A program made the position numbers and the translations under genes. Below, piece by piece: positions 9,424 to 16,690 of a DNA stretch of 64,000 nucleotides. The notes under the pieces are model-generated. The model was given only the letters and a program-made list of their open reading frames with translations, searched no databases and was not told the DNA's origin. Each line of letters starts with the position of its first letter. Position 1 is the first letter of the stretch. Source of the DNA: Paraphotobacterium marinum (GTDB taxonomy: Bacteria; Pseudomonadota; Gammaproteobacteria; Enterobacterales; Vibrionaceae); the NCBI RefSeq assembly GCF_002216855.1, contig NZ_CP022356.1, positions 1,054,001 to 1,118,000 on the forward strand, written 5' to 3'.

Positions 9424-11205
9424 ATGTCAAACAGTATAGAACGATTCGATCAATTAAACTTGAAGAGCTCAATTTTGAGTTCTTTAGAAGACATCAATTT
9501 TATAAATCCAACACCAATCCAAGCTGCATCGATCCCCCCTCTTTTAGATGGTAATGATGTTCTCGGTAAAGCTCAAACCGGTACAGGAAAAACAGCCGCC
9601 TTTTCGCTACCTATTTTAAATAAAATAAACTTTTCACAAAAAAAACCACAAGCAATTATCATGGCACCTACTAGAGAGTTAGCTATTCAAGTTGCCGCAG
9701 AAATCAAAACGTTAGGTCAAAATATTGAAAAATTGTTTGTAACGGAAATCTATGGAGGAGCTTCAATTGTTGATCAAATGAAGGTTCTGAAAAAAAATCC
9801 TCAAATTGTTGTTGGAACTCCAGGTAGAGTAAAGGATTTGATTTCACGTAATAAACTTCACTTGGATGAAGTAGAGACTTTTGTATTAGATGAAGCGGAC
9901 GAAATGCTAAAAATGGGTTTTGTGGATGATGTGACTTGGATTATGGAGCAAGCACCTAACTCAGCACAACGAGTTTTATTTTCAGCGACAATGCCTCCAG
10001 TGGTAAAAGACATTGTTAATAAATTTTTAAGAAAACCGGTTAAGATTGATGTTGCTGGTGAAAATAAAACAGTATCTAAGGTAGACCAAAAGTTTTGGGT
10101 TGTGAAAGGTGTTGATAAGGATGAAGCTCTTTCAAGGCTTCTTGAAACTGAAAATCCTGATGCGTCTATCATTTTTGTGAGAACAAAGCAAGATACGGAA
10201 AAACTATCTGATCACCTAACTAGAAAGGGCTTTAAGGTTTCCGCTCTTCATGGAGATATTCCTCAATCTTTAAGAGAACGAACTGTAGAGCATATCAAGA
10301 AAGGTGTTATTGATATATTAGTGGCGACTGATGTGGTAGCACGTGGACTTGATGTGCCGAGAATAAGCCATGTTTTTAATTATGATATACCTTTTGATGT
10401 TGAATCTTATATTCATCGAATCGGGAGAACAGGAAGAGCAGGGCGTTCAGGAAAAGCAATTCTTTTTGTTAGAACCAATCAATTAAAAATGCTAAGAACT
10501 ATTGAAAGAGTAACCAAATCAAAAATGAGTGAAATCTCACTTCCTCTTAGAGATGACGTTGCTAAAGCTAGATTAAACAAACTTGCTACTGATATTGAAC
10601 AAGAAAAAGAGTTTAAATATTTAGATAAATTTATAGCATTAAAAGATCAACTTAAAGAGAAGATTCAAATTAGTGATGATGAATTATGCGCAATTTTATT
10701 GAGAAAGGTTCAAGGCACCAGACCACTTTTTTATCAAGGGCCTGATCCTATGATTGCTGCTCTTGAAAGAGATCAAAAGAGAAATGAAAGAAGGAAAAAA
10801 GGTGAGAAAACAAAAAGTGGAGATGGATTTAAGGGAGATTGGGATACTTATCAGTTGCAAGTAGGAAGAGAACATGGTGTTCAGGTTAAGGATATTGTGG
10901 GAGCTCTTGCAAATGAGCTTGATTTATCAAAGGATTTAATTGGGGGTATTAAACTTACACCACGTCATACTTTAGTTCAACTGCCAAAGAATTTACAAGA
11001 TGCGACAGTAACTCATTTGAAAAAGTTAAAAATTAGACAAAACAAGGTCAATGCTGTTGTAGTTTATGATGATACAATGAATGAAAATAGAAAAAGTAGA
11101 CGAAATTCAGGGCACAGAGGTCGTTCAAGAAATGAACAAGGCAGTAGACCAGAAAGAAAGTTCGATAGAAATCGAGCTTCTAAAAATCGGGTAAAAAATA
11201 AATAA
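9424..11205 (+). CDS. deaD: DEAD-box ATP-dependent RNA helicase DeaD/CsdA
   Basis: 593-aa RNA helicase acting in ribosome assembly, mRNA decay and cold adaptation. All helicase motifs are seen in order: Q motif (NPTPIQAASIPPLL), I (AQTGTGKTA), Ia (PTRELAIQ), Ib (TPGR), II (DEAD), III (SAT), V (ATDVVARGLDV) and VI (HRIGRTGRAG). Then come the CsdA dimerisation-type linker, a DbpA-like RNA-binding domain (about residues 480-550) and a basic Arg/Ser/Asn-rich tail (about 555-593), which together distinguish DeaD from RhlE/SrmB. GGGGAC precedes the ATG within a leader that can fold two ways. Single-gene unit ending in a T-rich hairpin terminator. Confidence 0.95.
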   Translation: MSNSIERFDQLNLKSSILSSLEDINFINPTPIQAASIPPLLDGNDVLGKAQTGTGKTAAFSLPILNKINFSQKKPQAIIMAPTRELAIQVAAEIKTLGQNIEKLFVTEIYGGASIVDQMKVLKKNPQIVVGTPGRVKDLISRNKLHLDEVETFVLDEADEMLKMGFVDDVTWIMEQAPNSAQRVLFSATMPPVVKDIVNKFLRKPVKIDVAGENKTVSKVDQKFWVVKGVDKDEALSRLLETENPDASIIFVRTKQDTEKLSDHLTRKGFKVSALHGDIPQSLRERTVEHIKKGVIDILVATDVVARGLDVPRISHVFNYDIPFDVESYIHRIGRTGRAGRSGKAILFVRTNQLKMLRTIERVTKSKMSEISLPLRDDVAKARLNKLATDIEQEKEFKYLDKFIALKDQLKEKIQISDDELCAILLRKVQGTRPLFYQGPDPMIAALERDQKRNERRKKGEKTKSGDGFKGDWDTYQLQVGREHGVQVKDIVGALANELDLSKDLIGGIKLTPRHTLVQLPKNLQDATVTHLKKLKIRQNKVNAVVVYDDTMNENRKSRRNSGHRGRSRNEQGSRPERKFDRNRASKNRVKNK

Positions 11206-11221
11206 AAATCTTGTTATAATA

Positions 11222-11268
11222 AATCATGTAAGGTAAGTTCTTTCTTACTCTTATGTGATTTTTTTTAA
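11222..11268 (+). terminator. deaD terminator
   Basis: An imperfect stem (AATCA...GTAAG at 11222-11237 with CTTAC...TGATT at 11244-11260) is followed directly by eight T. It lies 17 bases after the deaD stop. Confidence 0.7.
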
Positions 11269-11398
11269 TCTCTGCTTCTTTAAAATTTAATAACAATTAA
11301 TGTGATATGGCACTGTTTTTATTCAATTAAAAACACATCATTTCAATTACTTATCTAGGCTTTCATTATTATGTATTAGGTTTCTTTGGAACTAAAAT

Positions 11399-11848
11399 AT
11401 GAAAAAAGAAAAATATTTTATTTTTTTTGTGTTGCTGTTTGTATTTCAATTTAATTTACATGCAAGTGCGTTAAACGATAAGAAGAATAGTATTTATCAG
11501 ATGGGATTGAACAGTGCTTGTCAATCACAAAACTCTATCGATCCAAGTTATTCGGCTTTCGATCAAGTTTTTGAAACTAATAAAGATTTTATCTCTGGCA
11601 AAAAATACGGAGAAAAACTTTGTTCAAAAAACAAAGAAAAAGTAAAAGATACAAAAATGTACCAAAGTTTTAATCCTACCTATCCTACAAATATACAAGA
11701 TAAATCAAGTTTTTTCCAAATGGGATATATGAGTGGATGTAGCCTTAATAATGAATTGCTAGATAATTTCCCGGAAGGCGCGATTGTTCTTGAAGATGAA
11801 CCTGATTATCAATTAGGCTTCAACTTAGCAAAAAAGTCTTGTTATTGA
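11399..11848 (+). CDS. secreted Cys-containing repeat protein, unknown function
   Basis: 149 aa with a signal peptide (MKKEKYFIFFVLLFVFQFNL, cleavage likely after LHA-S). The mature part has two copies of one pattern: YQMGLNSAC...FISGKKYGEKLC and FFQMGYMSGC...YQLGFNLAKKSC. Each has a MG/SxC start and a G-K-(x)n-C end, giving four Cys that could form two disulfides. It is probably periplasmic or outer-membrane associated. I do not recognise a named family. ATG with a weak ribosome-binding site (TTTGGAACT). Confidence 0.6.
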   Translation: MKKEKYFIFFVLLFVFQFNLHASALNDKKNSIYQMGLNSACQSQNSIDPSYSAFDQVFETNKDFISGKKYGEKLCSKNKEKVKDTKMYQSFNPTYPTNIQDKSSFFQMGYMSGCSLNNELLDNFPEGAIVLEDEPDYQLGFNLAKKSCY

Positions 11849-11935
11849 AAAACATTAAATAATAATCAATGATAAGGTATACATCATACATAATTTGGAT
11901 TAAAATAATTTTTTTATTAATAGGTAATTAAAAAA

Positions 11936-12838
11936 ATGCGATTTATTTTAACATTAGTTGTTTGTTTAAGCAGTTTTATCTGTCAGGCAAGAAGTTATGA
12001 TATGCCTAGTCCTGATGCGGCACAAATAGTTGGAAAGTTAAGTGTTTTAAAAAGTAATGGAATCTTTAATATTAAAGAAATTGCTCATAAATATAATCTC
12101 GGCGTTGTTGAAATCACAGAAGCAAATCCAAATATAGAGTATTTTACCCCAAGAAAGAATAAAACTTTAATTTTGCCAACCCAAACTATACTACCTCACG
12201 TGCCTTATAATGGAATCTTAATTAATCTTGCGGAGCTCCGTTTGTATTATTTCGATAAAAGCTCCAACAAGGTATATATTTTCCCTATAGGAATTGGAAA
12301 AGTGGATCGAAAAACGCCACTTATGACCACTTACATATCTTCAAAAATTATGAATCCAACTTGGACACCAACTGCACAAACAAGAGCCGAATATAAAGAA
12401 AAAAATAAATTTTTACCACCTGTTGTGCCAGCTGGACCGGAAAATCCTTTAGGTGATCGAGCAATGAGGCTAGCTGCTAATGGTGGTGTGTATCTTATTC
12501 ATGGAACTAATCAAAAATACGATATAGGTATGAGAGTGAGTGCGGGTTGCATAAGAATGAATCCGGATGATGTAAGGTGGCTATTTGATCAAGTAAAAGT
12601 TCACACGAAGGTTAGAATTATTAATACGCCAATAAAATACACACAAGGTGAAGATGGAAATATTTTTGTTGAAGTTCATCAACCATTATCCAAAGACTCA
12701 TCACAAGTTGGTCAGTTTAAGAATGTCAAAATACCTAAGAAGCTTCAAAAGTTAATACAAAATAACCCTAAAGCGCAAAATAAATTACAATTAGCGATTC
12801 AGCAACAAACAGGTTTGCCAGTTGAAATAACTAAATAA
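11936..12838 (+). CDS. L,D-transpeptidase (YkuD/ErfK family)
   Basis: Periplasmic peptidoglycan L,D-transpeptidase, 300 aa. Signal peptide ends near CQA; a LysM-like segment follows (IKEIAHKYNLGVVEITEANP), then the YkuD domain with catalytic His near residue 189 (HGT) and Cys near 205 (SAGCIRM). This layout is that of the E. coli ErfK/YbiS/YcfS group, which attach the C-terminal Lys of Lpp to diaminopimelate; YnhG/YcbB-type 3-3 cross-linking is the alternative. Three Lpp-like genes lie immediately downstream on the other strand, which favours the lipoprotein-anchoring role. The C-terminal tail is Gln/Lys-rich. Confidence 0.9.
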   Translation: MRFILTLVVCLSSFICQARSYDMPSPDAAQIVGKLSVLKSNGIFNIKEIAHKYNLGVVEITEANPNIEYFTPRKNKTLILPTQTILPHVPYNGILINLAELRLYYFDKSSNKVYIFPIGIGKVDRKTPLMTTYISSKIMNPTWTPTAQTRAEYKEKNKFLPPVVPAGPENPLGDRAMRLAANGGVYLIHGTNQKYDIGMRVSAGCIRMNPDDVRWLFDQVKVHTKVRIINTPIKYTQGEDGNIFVEVHQPLSKDSSQVGQFKNVKIPKKLQKLIQNNPKAQNKLQLAIQQQTGLPVEITK

Positions 12839-12856
12839 TTTAATGTTTAATACAAT

Positions 12857-12892
12857 AAAAAAAAGCCGAGTTCAATGAATTCGGCTTTTTTT
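12857..12892. terminator. bidirectional terminator, ldt / lpp1
   Basis: GCCGAGTTC and GAATTCGGC form a 9-bp stem (one G-T) with a 3-base loop, flanked by an A run on the left and seven T on the right. It serves the transpeptidase on + and the first Lpp gene on -. Confidence 0.88.
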
Positions 12893-12908
12893 ATTACTAT
12901 CTAAATTA

Positions 12909-13088
12909 TTACTTGCTGTAACCAGTAGATTGATTTTCAAGTGCATCTAATCTTTGGTTTGCTCTGTCAGCGTCAGCTTGAGCTTGCATAGCTTCTTTAT
13001 GTAATTCTTCGTGAGAAGGCTTGCTCGCACAACCAACCATTAGAGAAGAAAGAGCTACTGCAGCAATTAAAGTATATAACTTAACCAT
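12909..13088 (-). CDS. lpp: Lpp/OprI-type murein lipoprotein, copy 1
   Basis: 59-aa lipoprotein. Signal peptide with lipobox LMVGC (Cys20), then a coiled-coil helix (HEELHKEAMQAQADADRANQ, RLDALEN) and a C-terminal YSK. The mature chain of about 40 residues is shorter than E. coli Lpp (58). The terminal Lys is the residue that L,D-transpeptidases link to peptidoglycan in Lpp. Predicted to sit in the outer membrane and tether it to the wall. Alanine-rich heptads fit a trimeric zipper. Start ATG 13088 with AAGGATA upstream. First of three tandem paralogues, each with its own promoter space. Confidence 0.82.
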   Translation of the reverse strand: MVKLYTLIAAVALSSLMVGCASKPSHEELHKEAMQAQADADRANQRLDALENQSTGYSK

Positions 13089-13227
13089 AATATATCCTTG
13101 TTTAAATTTATTAATAATTACTTGTAAAATTATATAGTTACAAGTGTTGTTAATATAACAATTGATAGTTGAAGGTAAAACGAGTATGATGCAAAAGTGT
13201 GACGCGCATCAAATTTTTAGCAAAGAG

Positions 13228-13258
13228 AAACAATTTAAGGAATCCCTTAAATTGTTTT
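13228..13258 (-). terminator. terminator of lpp copy 2
   Basis: AAACAATTTAAGG (13228-13240) and CCTTAAATTGTTT (13245-13257) form a perfect 13-bp stem with a 4-base loop, about 20 bases after the copy-2 stop on the minus strand. Confidence 0.75.
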
Positions 13259-13278
13259 CAGTTGAATGGTGATTTGTT

Positions 13279-13458
13279 TTATTTGCTATAACCACCACCT
13301 TGACTTTCTAACGCATCAAGTCTTTGATTTGCTCTGTCTGCATCAGCTTGAGCTTGGACAGCTTCTTGATGCAATTCTTCATGTGATGGTTTGCTAGAAC
13401 ATCCAACCAAAAAGGCAGATAGGATAATACTAATAAATAATGTATATATTTTGTTCAT
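13279..13458 (-). CDS. lpp: Lpp/OprI-type murein lipoprotein, copy 2
   Basis: 59 aa, same architecture as copy 1: lipobox FLVGC (Cys20), coiled coil KPSHEELHQEAVQAQADADR, and C-terminal GGGYSK. The mature helix is nearly identical to copy 1, while the signal peptide and tail (ESQGGG for ENQSTG) differ. ATG 13458 with GGAGACA upstream. It is followed by a strong hairpin, so it is a single-gene transcript. Function as in copy 1; separate promoters would allow condition-specific expression. Confidence 0.82.
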   Translation of the reverse strand: MNKIYTLFISIILSAFLVGCSSKPSHEELHQEAVQAQADADRANQRLDALESQGGGYSK

Positions 13459-13614
13459 ATATGTCTCCTAAGGTAAATACAAAATTAAATTTTGTCCTAT
13501 GATTATAGACGTTGTTGATTTCTTAGTTTCAGATTTTTTGATTAGTCTCAATAAAGATACAAAAGGGAAGGAATGAAACTTGATTGTATAAACAAGTTCC
13601 ATTTTATGAAAATT

Positions 13615-13794
13615 TTATTTGCTATAACCTCCACCATGACTTTCCAAAGCATCAATTCTTTGATTTGCTTTATCAGCATCCGCTTGTGCTTGTTGAATTT
13701 CCTGCTGAAGTTCTTCATGTGTTGGTTGGCTTGAACAACCTACAACAAAACCTGATAAAACTAAACTCATAAATAATAATTGTAACTTCTTCAT
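13615..13794 (-). CDS. lpp: Lpp/OprI-type murein lipoprotein, copy 3
   Basis: 59 aa, most divergent copy: lipobox FVVGC (Cys20), SSQPTHEELQQEIQQAQADA, DKANQRIDALE and C-terminal GGGYSK. GAGGAG about 6 bases before ATG 13794 is the strongest ribosome-binding site of the three. Conservation of the register, the heptads and the terminal YSK across all copies supports retained function in each. GGAACTTG/CAAGTTTC about 15-40 bases past the stop may terminate it. Confidence 0.82.
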   Translation of the reverse strand: MKKLQLLFMSLVLSGFVVGCSSQPTHEELQQEIQQAQADADKANQRIDALESHGGGYSK

Positions 13795-13918
13795 TATAAT
13801 CTCCTCAAATATTTAAGATACTGTATTAAAAACAGTAATTTAAATATAGAACCTATTATATTTTTTTTATTATTTGTTTGTTTATTTCTCAAGAATAAGA
13901 CTTTGCTCTTGTTTAAAG

Positions 13919-14392
13919 TTAATGAGCGTGATGATGATCATAATCATCTGGTGAAATACTTGTAACTTTTCTATTTTTAACTTTTACAGCTACATTTTTA
14001 ATATCGCCGTTATTGAAAATTAAGCTGATATGAAAAGTATCAGCAACTTTTAATTGTTTTTTTAATCCAATAAGCATTAAATGATAGCTGCCTGGCTTTA
14101 GAGTTATTTCCTGATTACTGCCTATTTGAAGATATGGAATTTGTGCCATTTTAAAAACATTATTTTGTTTGAAAGTTTTATGAATTTCGATATTTTTAGC
14201 TATAGTAGATTTGACTTTAACAAGCCTAAGTTTGCTTTTTGTTAGATTTTTTATTTTTAAATAAATGCCTCCAACTTTATCTTTACTTGAAGTGCTGAAA
14301 GCATATGGATCTATAATGCTGATACCCTTAGCAGCATATAACGGGAACGAAAATAAAAGAGTAAAAATTAAGTAAATGGATAATTTTTTCAT
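13919..14392 (-). CDS. PCuAC-family periplasmic copper chaperone
   Basis: 157-aa secreted protein of the PCuAC (DUF461) family, which carries Cu(I) to cytochrome oxidase Cu-A assembly together with SCO1. Signal peptide ends near YAA. The family copper motif H(M)x10Mx21HxM is recognisable as IEIHK...FKMAQIP...SYHLMLIG; the residue after the first His is Lys rather than Met. A His-rich C terminus (DDYDHHHAH) may add a metal site. ATG overlaps the sco1 stop (ATGA), so translation is coupled. Last gene of a three-gene copper operon. Confidence 0.85.
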   Translation of the reverse strand: MKKLSIYLIFTLLFSFPLYAAKGISIIDPYAFSTSSKDKVGGIYLKIKNLTKSKLRLVKVKSTIAKNIEIHKTFKQNNVFKMAQIPYLQIGSNQEITLKPGSYHLMLIGLKKQLKVADTFHISLIFNNGDIKNVAVKVKNRKVTSISPDDYDHHHAH

Positions 14393-14979
14393 GAAATATT
14401 TTCCTTAATTGCTTTTTCAATTGCATGCACAATGATATTCGTATTCATAGTGTGTGGTATTTTAAACAGTAACTCACCGTTATTCCTCGTAAAATAAAAG
14501 TAAGAATTATGATTAATTGTGTAATTTAAAGAGGAGCCGTTTATTTCCGATTTTTTATAAATAATGCCGTATTGTTTTGCCAATATGTCAATTTTATGAG
14601 TGCTTAAAGTTATACCTTGAATCGATCTATGAAAATGTGATGCATATTCTTTAGTGATTTGAGAGGTATCTCTACCAGGATCCAGTGTGATGAAAATTGG
14701 TTCAATTTTGGATAAATTTTCTTTTGATAAACTATTAAGTGCACTGCTTAATATGGCTAATTGTGCAGGACATACATCAGGACAATGAGTGAAACCAAAA
14801 TAAATAACTTTGATTTTATTACCAGTATTTGAAAAAACCTTACTAAACGAAGTATCATATGATGTTATATTTGGTTCGATATTAGGTTGATGAAGATAGC
14901 TATAGGTTTTAAATCCCATAATAGAAATTATTATAAGTAAAAAAATATACTTAACTCTCCTCCATGATAAACTTAACAT
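14389..14979 (-). CDS. SCO1/SenC family copper-binding thioredoxin-fold protein
   Basis: 196 aa, anchored by an N-terminal membrane helix (KYIFLLIIISIMGF). The thioredoxin-like domain carries the copper-binding/redox motif FTHCPDVCP and a downstream His in INHNSYFYF. Role: assembly of the Cu-A centre of cytochrome c oxidase and/or disulfide reduction in the periplasm. It overlaps the 132-aa gene upstream by 29 bases and the PCuAC gene downstream by 4 bases. Confidence 0.9.
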   Translation of the reverse strand: MLSLSWRRVKYIFLLIIISIMGFKTYSYLHQPNIEPNITSYDTSFSKVFSNTGNKIKVIYFGFTHCPDVCPAQLAILSSALNSLSKENLSKIEPIFITLDPGRDTSQITKEYASHFHRSIQGITLSTHKIDILAKQYGIIYKKSEINGSSLNYTINHNSYFYFTRNNGELLFKIPHTMNTNIIVHAIEKAIKENIS

Positions 14980-15349
14980 TCACCAGTTCCCTCTTAGCCG
15001 ACTTTGAAATAAAAATTTTTCCACTCCATTCTGATGTATTTTGAAGACAAAGTGGAAGAAAAATATCACCTTCATAAAAATTTTGTTTTGTTTTATGGAG
15101 ATGAAAATAGTATGTTCCCATATCCATAGATGTTGAATTAATGGATAACACTAATGATTTAGGTAAGTTAAGTTTGTTAGTAGTGCTTAGATAAATTTTA
15201 TTGGGCTTAAGCTGTTTCAGCTGTCTGTTTTTTAACTTGATAATAAAGGAATCATGAGCACAATATCCATTAGACAAAACACATGAATTTTCAATTGAGA
15301 AAATTGTATTAGAAAATAAACTAAACCAAAATATTATAAAGTATTTCAT
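14951..15349 (-). CDS. secreted protein of the SCO1/PCuAC operon, unknown family
   Basis: 132 aa, signal peptide ending near IFS. The mature part has four Cys (ENSCVLSNGYC, LPLC) and a core SMDMGTYYFHLHKTKQNFYEG containing Met and His suited to copper ligation, then EWSGKIFIS. The fold looks like a small beta-sandwich of the kind found in periplasmic metal-handling proteins, but I cannot name the family. Being first gene in a tightly overlapping operon with SCO1 and PCuAC argues for a part in copper delivery. Confidence 0.6.
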   Translation of the reverse strand: MKYFIIFWFSLFSNTIFSIENSCVLSNGYCAHDSFIIKLKNRQLKQLKPNKIYLSTTNKLNLPKSLVLSINSTSMDMGTYYFHLHKTKQNFYEGDIFLPLCLQNTSEWSGKIFISKSAKRELVNVKFIMEES

Positions 15350-15419
15350 AATATTCAGGCTATTAAACTATCTATTATATGTCTAACTTGAATTCAGATC
15401 TTCTGGAAAGAAATCACGA

Positions 15420-16322
15420 TTATGTTTTTTTTAAAGAATTTAATAAATAAACTATAAATATCCCACAAAAGAAGGAAAAGAACGAATAATAAACGTAATT
15501 TTCTTGGCCAGTTAATAAAGTATATGTATTTGGCAAGACTTGATTAAACTCTAAAATTGAGAACTGGTATAAAGAACAATTTTCTATTTGCCAAGGCCAC
15601 AGCTTTATAAGTGTTCCAATCATTAGGCCAATTAAAAATAAGAATGTTGAGTCTTTATATTTTGTAAGAAAAAAGTTTAGTATTTTAGAAAAGCTTATAA
15701 GGCCAAAAAGAGCACCAAAGGCAAAAATTAAAATTGTATTGAGTTCAAAAGATTTAATGGCGTTTAAAATAGGAATATAATATCCAAATAAAACCAGCAA
15801 TAAACTTCCAGATATTCCTGGTAAAATCATTGCGCATATAGCAACAGCCGCAACAAAAAATGTATTCAAGGGAGTGAATGTAATCACAATAGAAGAAGAA
15901 GATGTCAGTATTAGCGCAACAAAAAAACCTAATAATGAAAATAATAATAATCGTTTCTTAATATTATTTATTTCTTGAAACATTATCACAATTGACATAA
16001 TCATTAGTCCCATAAAAAAAGACCATGTTACAACTGGGTAATGGGTTAATAAATATGTTATTACATGCGCAAATGAAAAAATACTCACTAAAATGCCACT
16101 AAATAAAAAAACTAAAAATTTGAAATTAATTTTTTGTAATGTAGCTTTAAGGCCATTTTTTTTGAAAAATATAACTAATTCTGGAGATATGCTGCTGATG
16201 CTTTGAATTAACTGAGGATAAATACCAGTTATAAAAGCAATAGTGCCACCAGATATTCCTGGGACTACATCAGCAGAGCCCATAGCAAGACCTTTCATAA
16301 AATTTATTAGATTTTTTAACAT
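15420..16322 (-). CDS. popT: DUF368 family protein, PopT-type polyprenyl-phosphate translocase
   Basis: 300 aa with about 8-10 predicted membrane helices. The N-terminal block FMKGLAMGSADVVPGISGGT and the second copy MILPGISGSLLLVLFGYY are the paired signatures of DUF368. Members (PopT) recycle undecaprenyl phosphate across the inner membrane for wall and O-antigen synthesis; that is established for some bacteria and inferred here. Neighbours (PBP7-type endopeptidase, Lpp, L,D-transpeptidase) suit an envelope role. Confidence 0.85.
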   Translation of the reverse strand: MLKNLINFMKGLAMGSADVVPGISGGTIAFITGIYPQLIQSISSISPELVIFFKKNGLKATLQKINFKFLVFLFSGILVSIFSFAHVITYLLTHYPVVTWSFFMGLMIMSIVIMFQEINNIKKRLLLFSLLGFFVALILTSSSSIVITFTPLNTFFVAAVAICAMILPGISGSLLLVLFGYYIPILNAIKSFELNTILIFAFGALFGLISFSKILNFFLTKYKDSTFLFLIGLMIGTLIKLWPWQIENCSLYQFSILEFNQVLPNTYTLLTGQENYVYYSFFSFFCGIFIVYLLNSLKKT

Positions 16323-16404
16323 TTATACAAAATAATAATATTTAAATGATAATAAGATAATAAACGAAAGAGCTTAATTTGGGAAGTTAAAAAACTATGA
16401 ACAA

Positions 16405-16602
16405 TTATGAATTAGAGAAGTTATTAAAATGTTCATGGTCTTCATCGAGGACTTCACTATATTTAGCTCTATTTTCTTTGATTAATTGAGCAGCATAACT
16501 GGGAGAAAAAGCATGTCTCTCTCCTTTGACTAAAAAATATTCATTCTCAAATATTTTATCTTTGTATTTACCATCTTCAAGGATTTCTACTATAACTTTC
16601 AT
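16405..16602 (-). CDS. small protein, 65 aa, unknown function
   Basis: ATG 16602 with TTAGGT about 8 bases upstream. Sequence is charged and soluble: KVIVEILEDGKYKDKIFENE followed by FLVKGERHAFSPSYAAQLIK. The early part looks like beta strands and the GERHxFSPSYAAQLIKEN part like a helix-containing motif. No family recognised. Lies alone between popT and the PBP7-type gene. Confidence 0.5.
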   Translation of the reverse strand: MKVIVEILEDGKYKDKIFENEYFLVKGERHAFSPSYAAQLIKENRAKYSEVLDEDHEHFNNFSNS

Positions 16603-16690
16603 TGTTTATACCTAATTGAAATAATTAACATTGTAAATCAAACAGATTCAGATCATCAAGATTTAAATATGAAAAAGTATATTTCATAAT

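Noticed and set aside
13584-13772. Open frame on the plus strand opposite lpp copy 3
   Set aside because: Complement of a conserved lipoprotein gene; its sequence (Leu/His/Gln-rich) is what the coiled coil gives in antisense.
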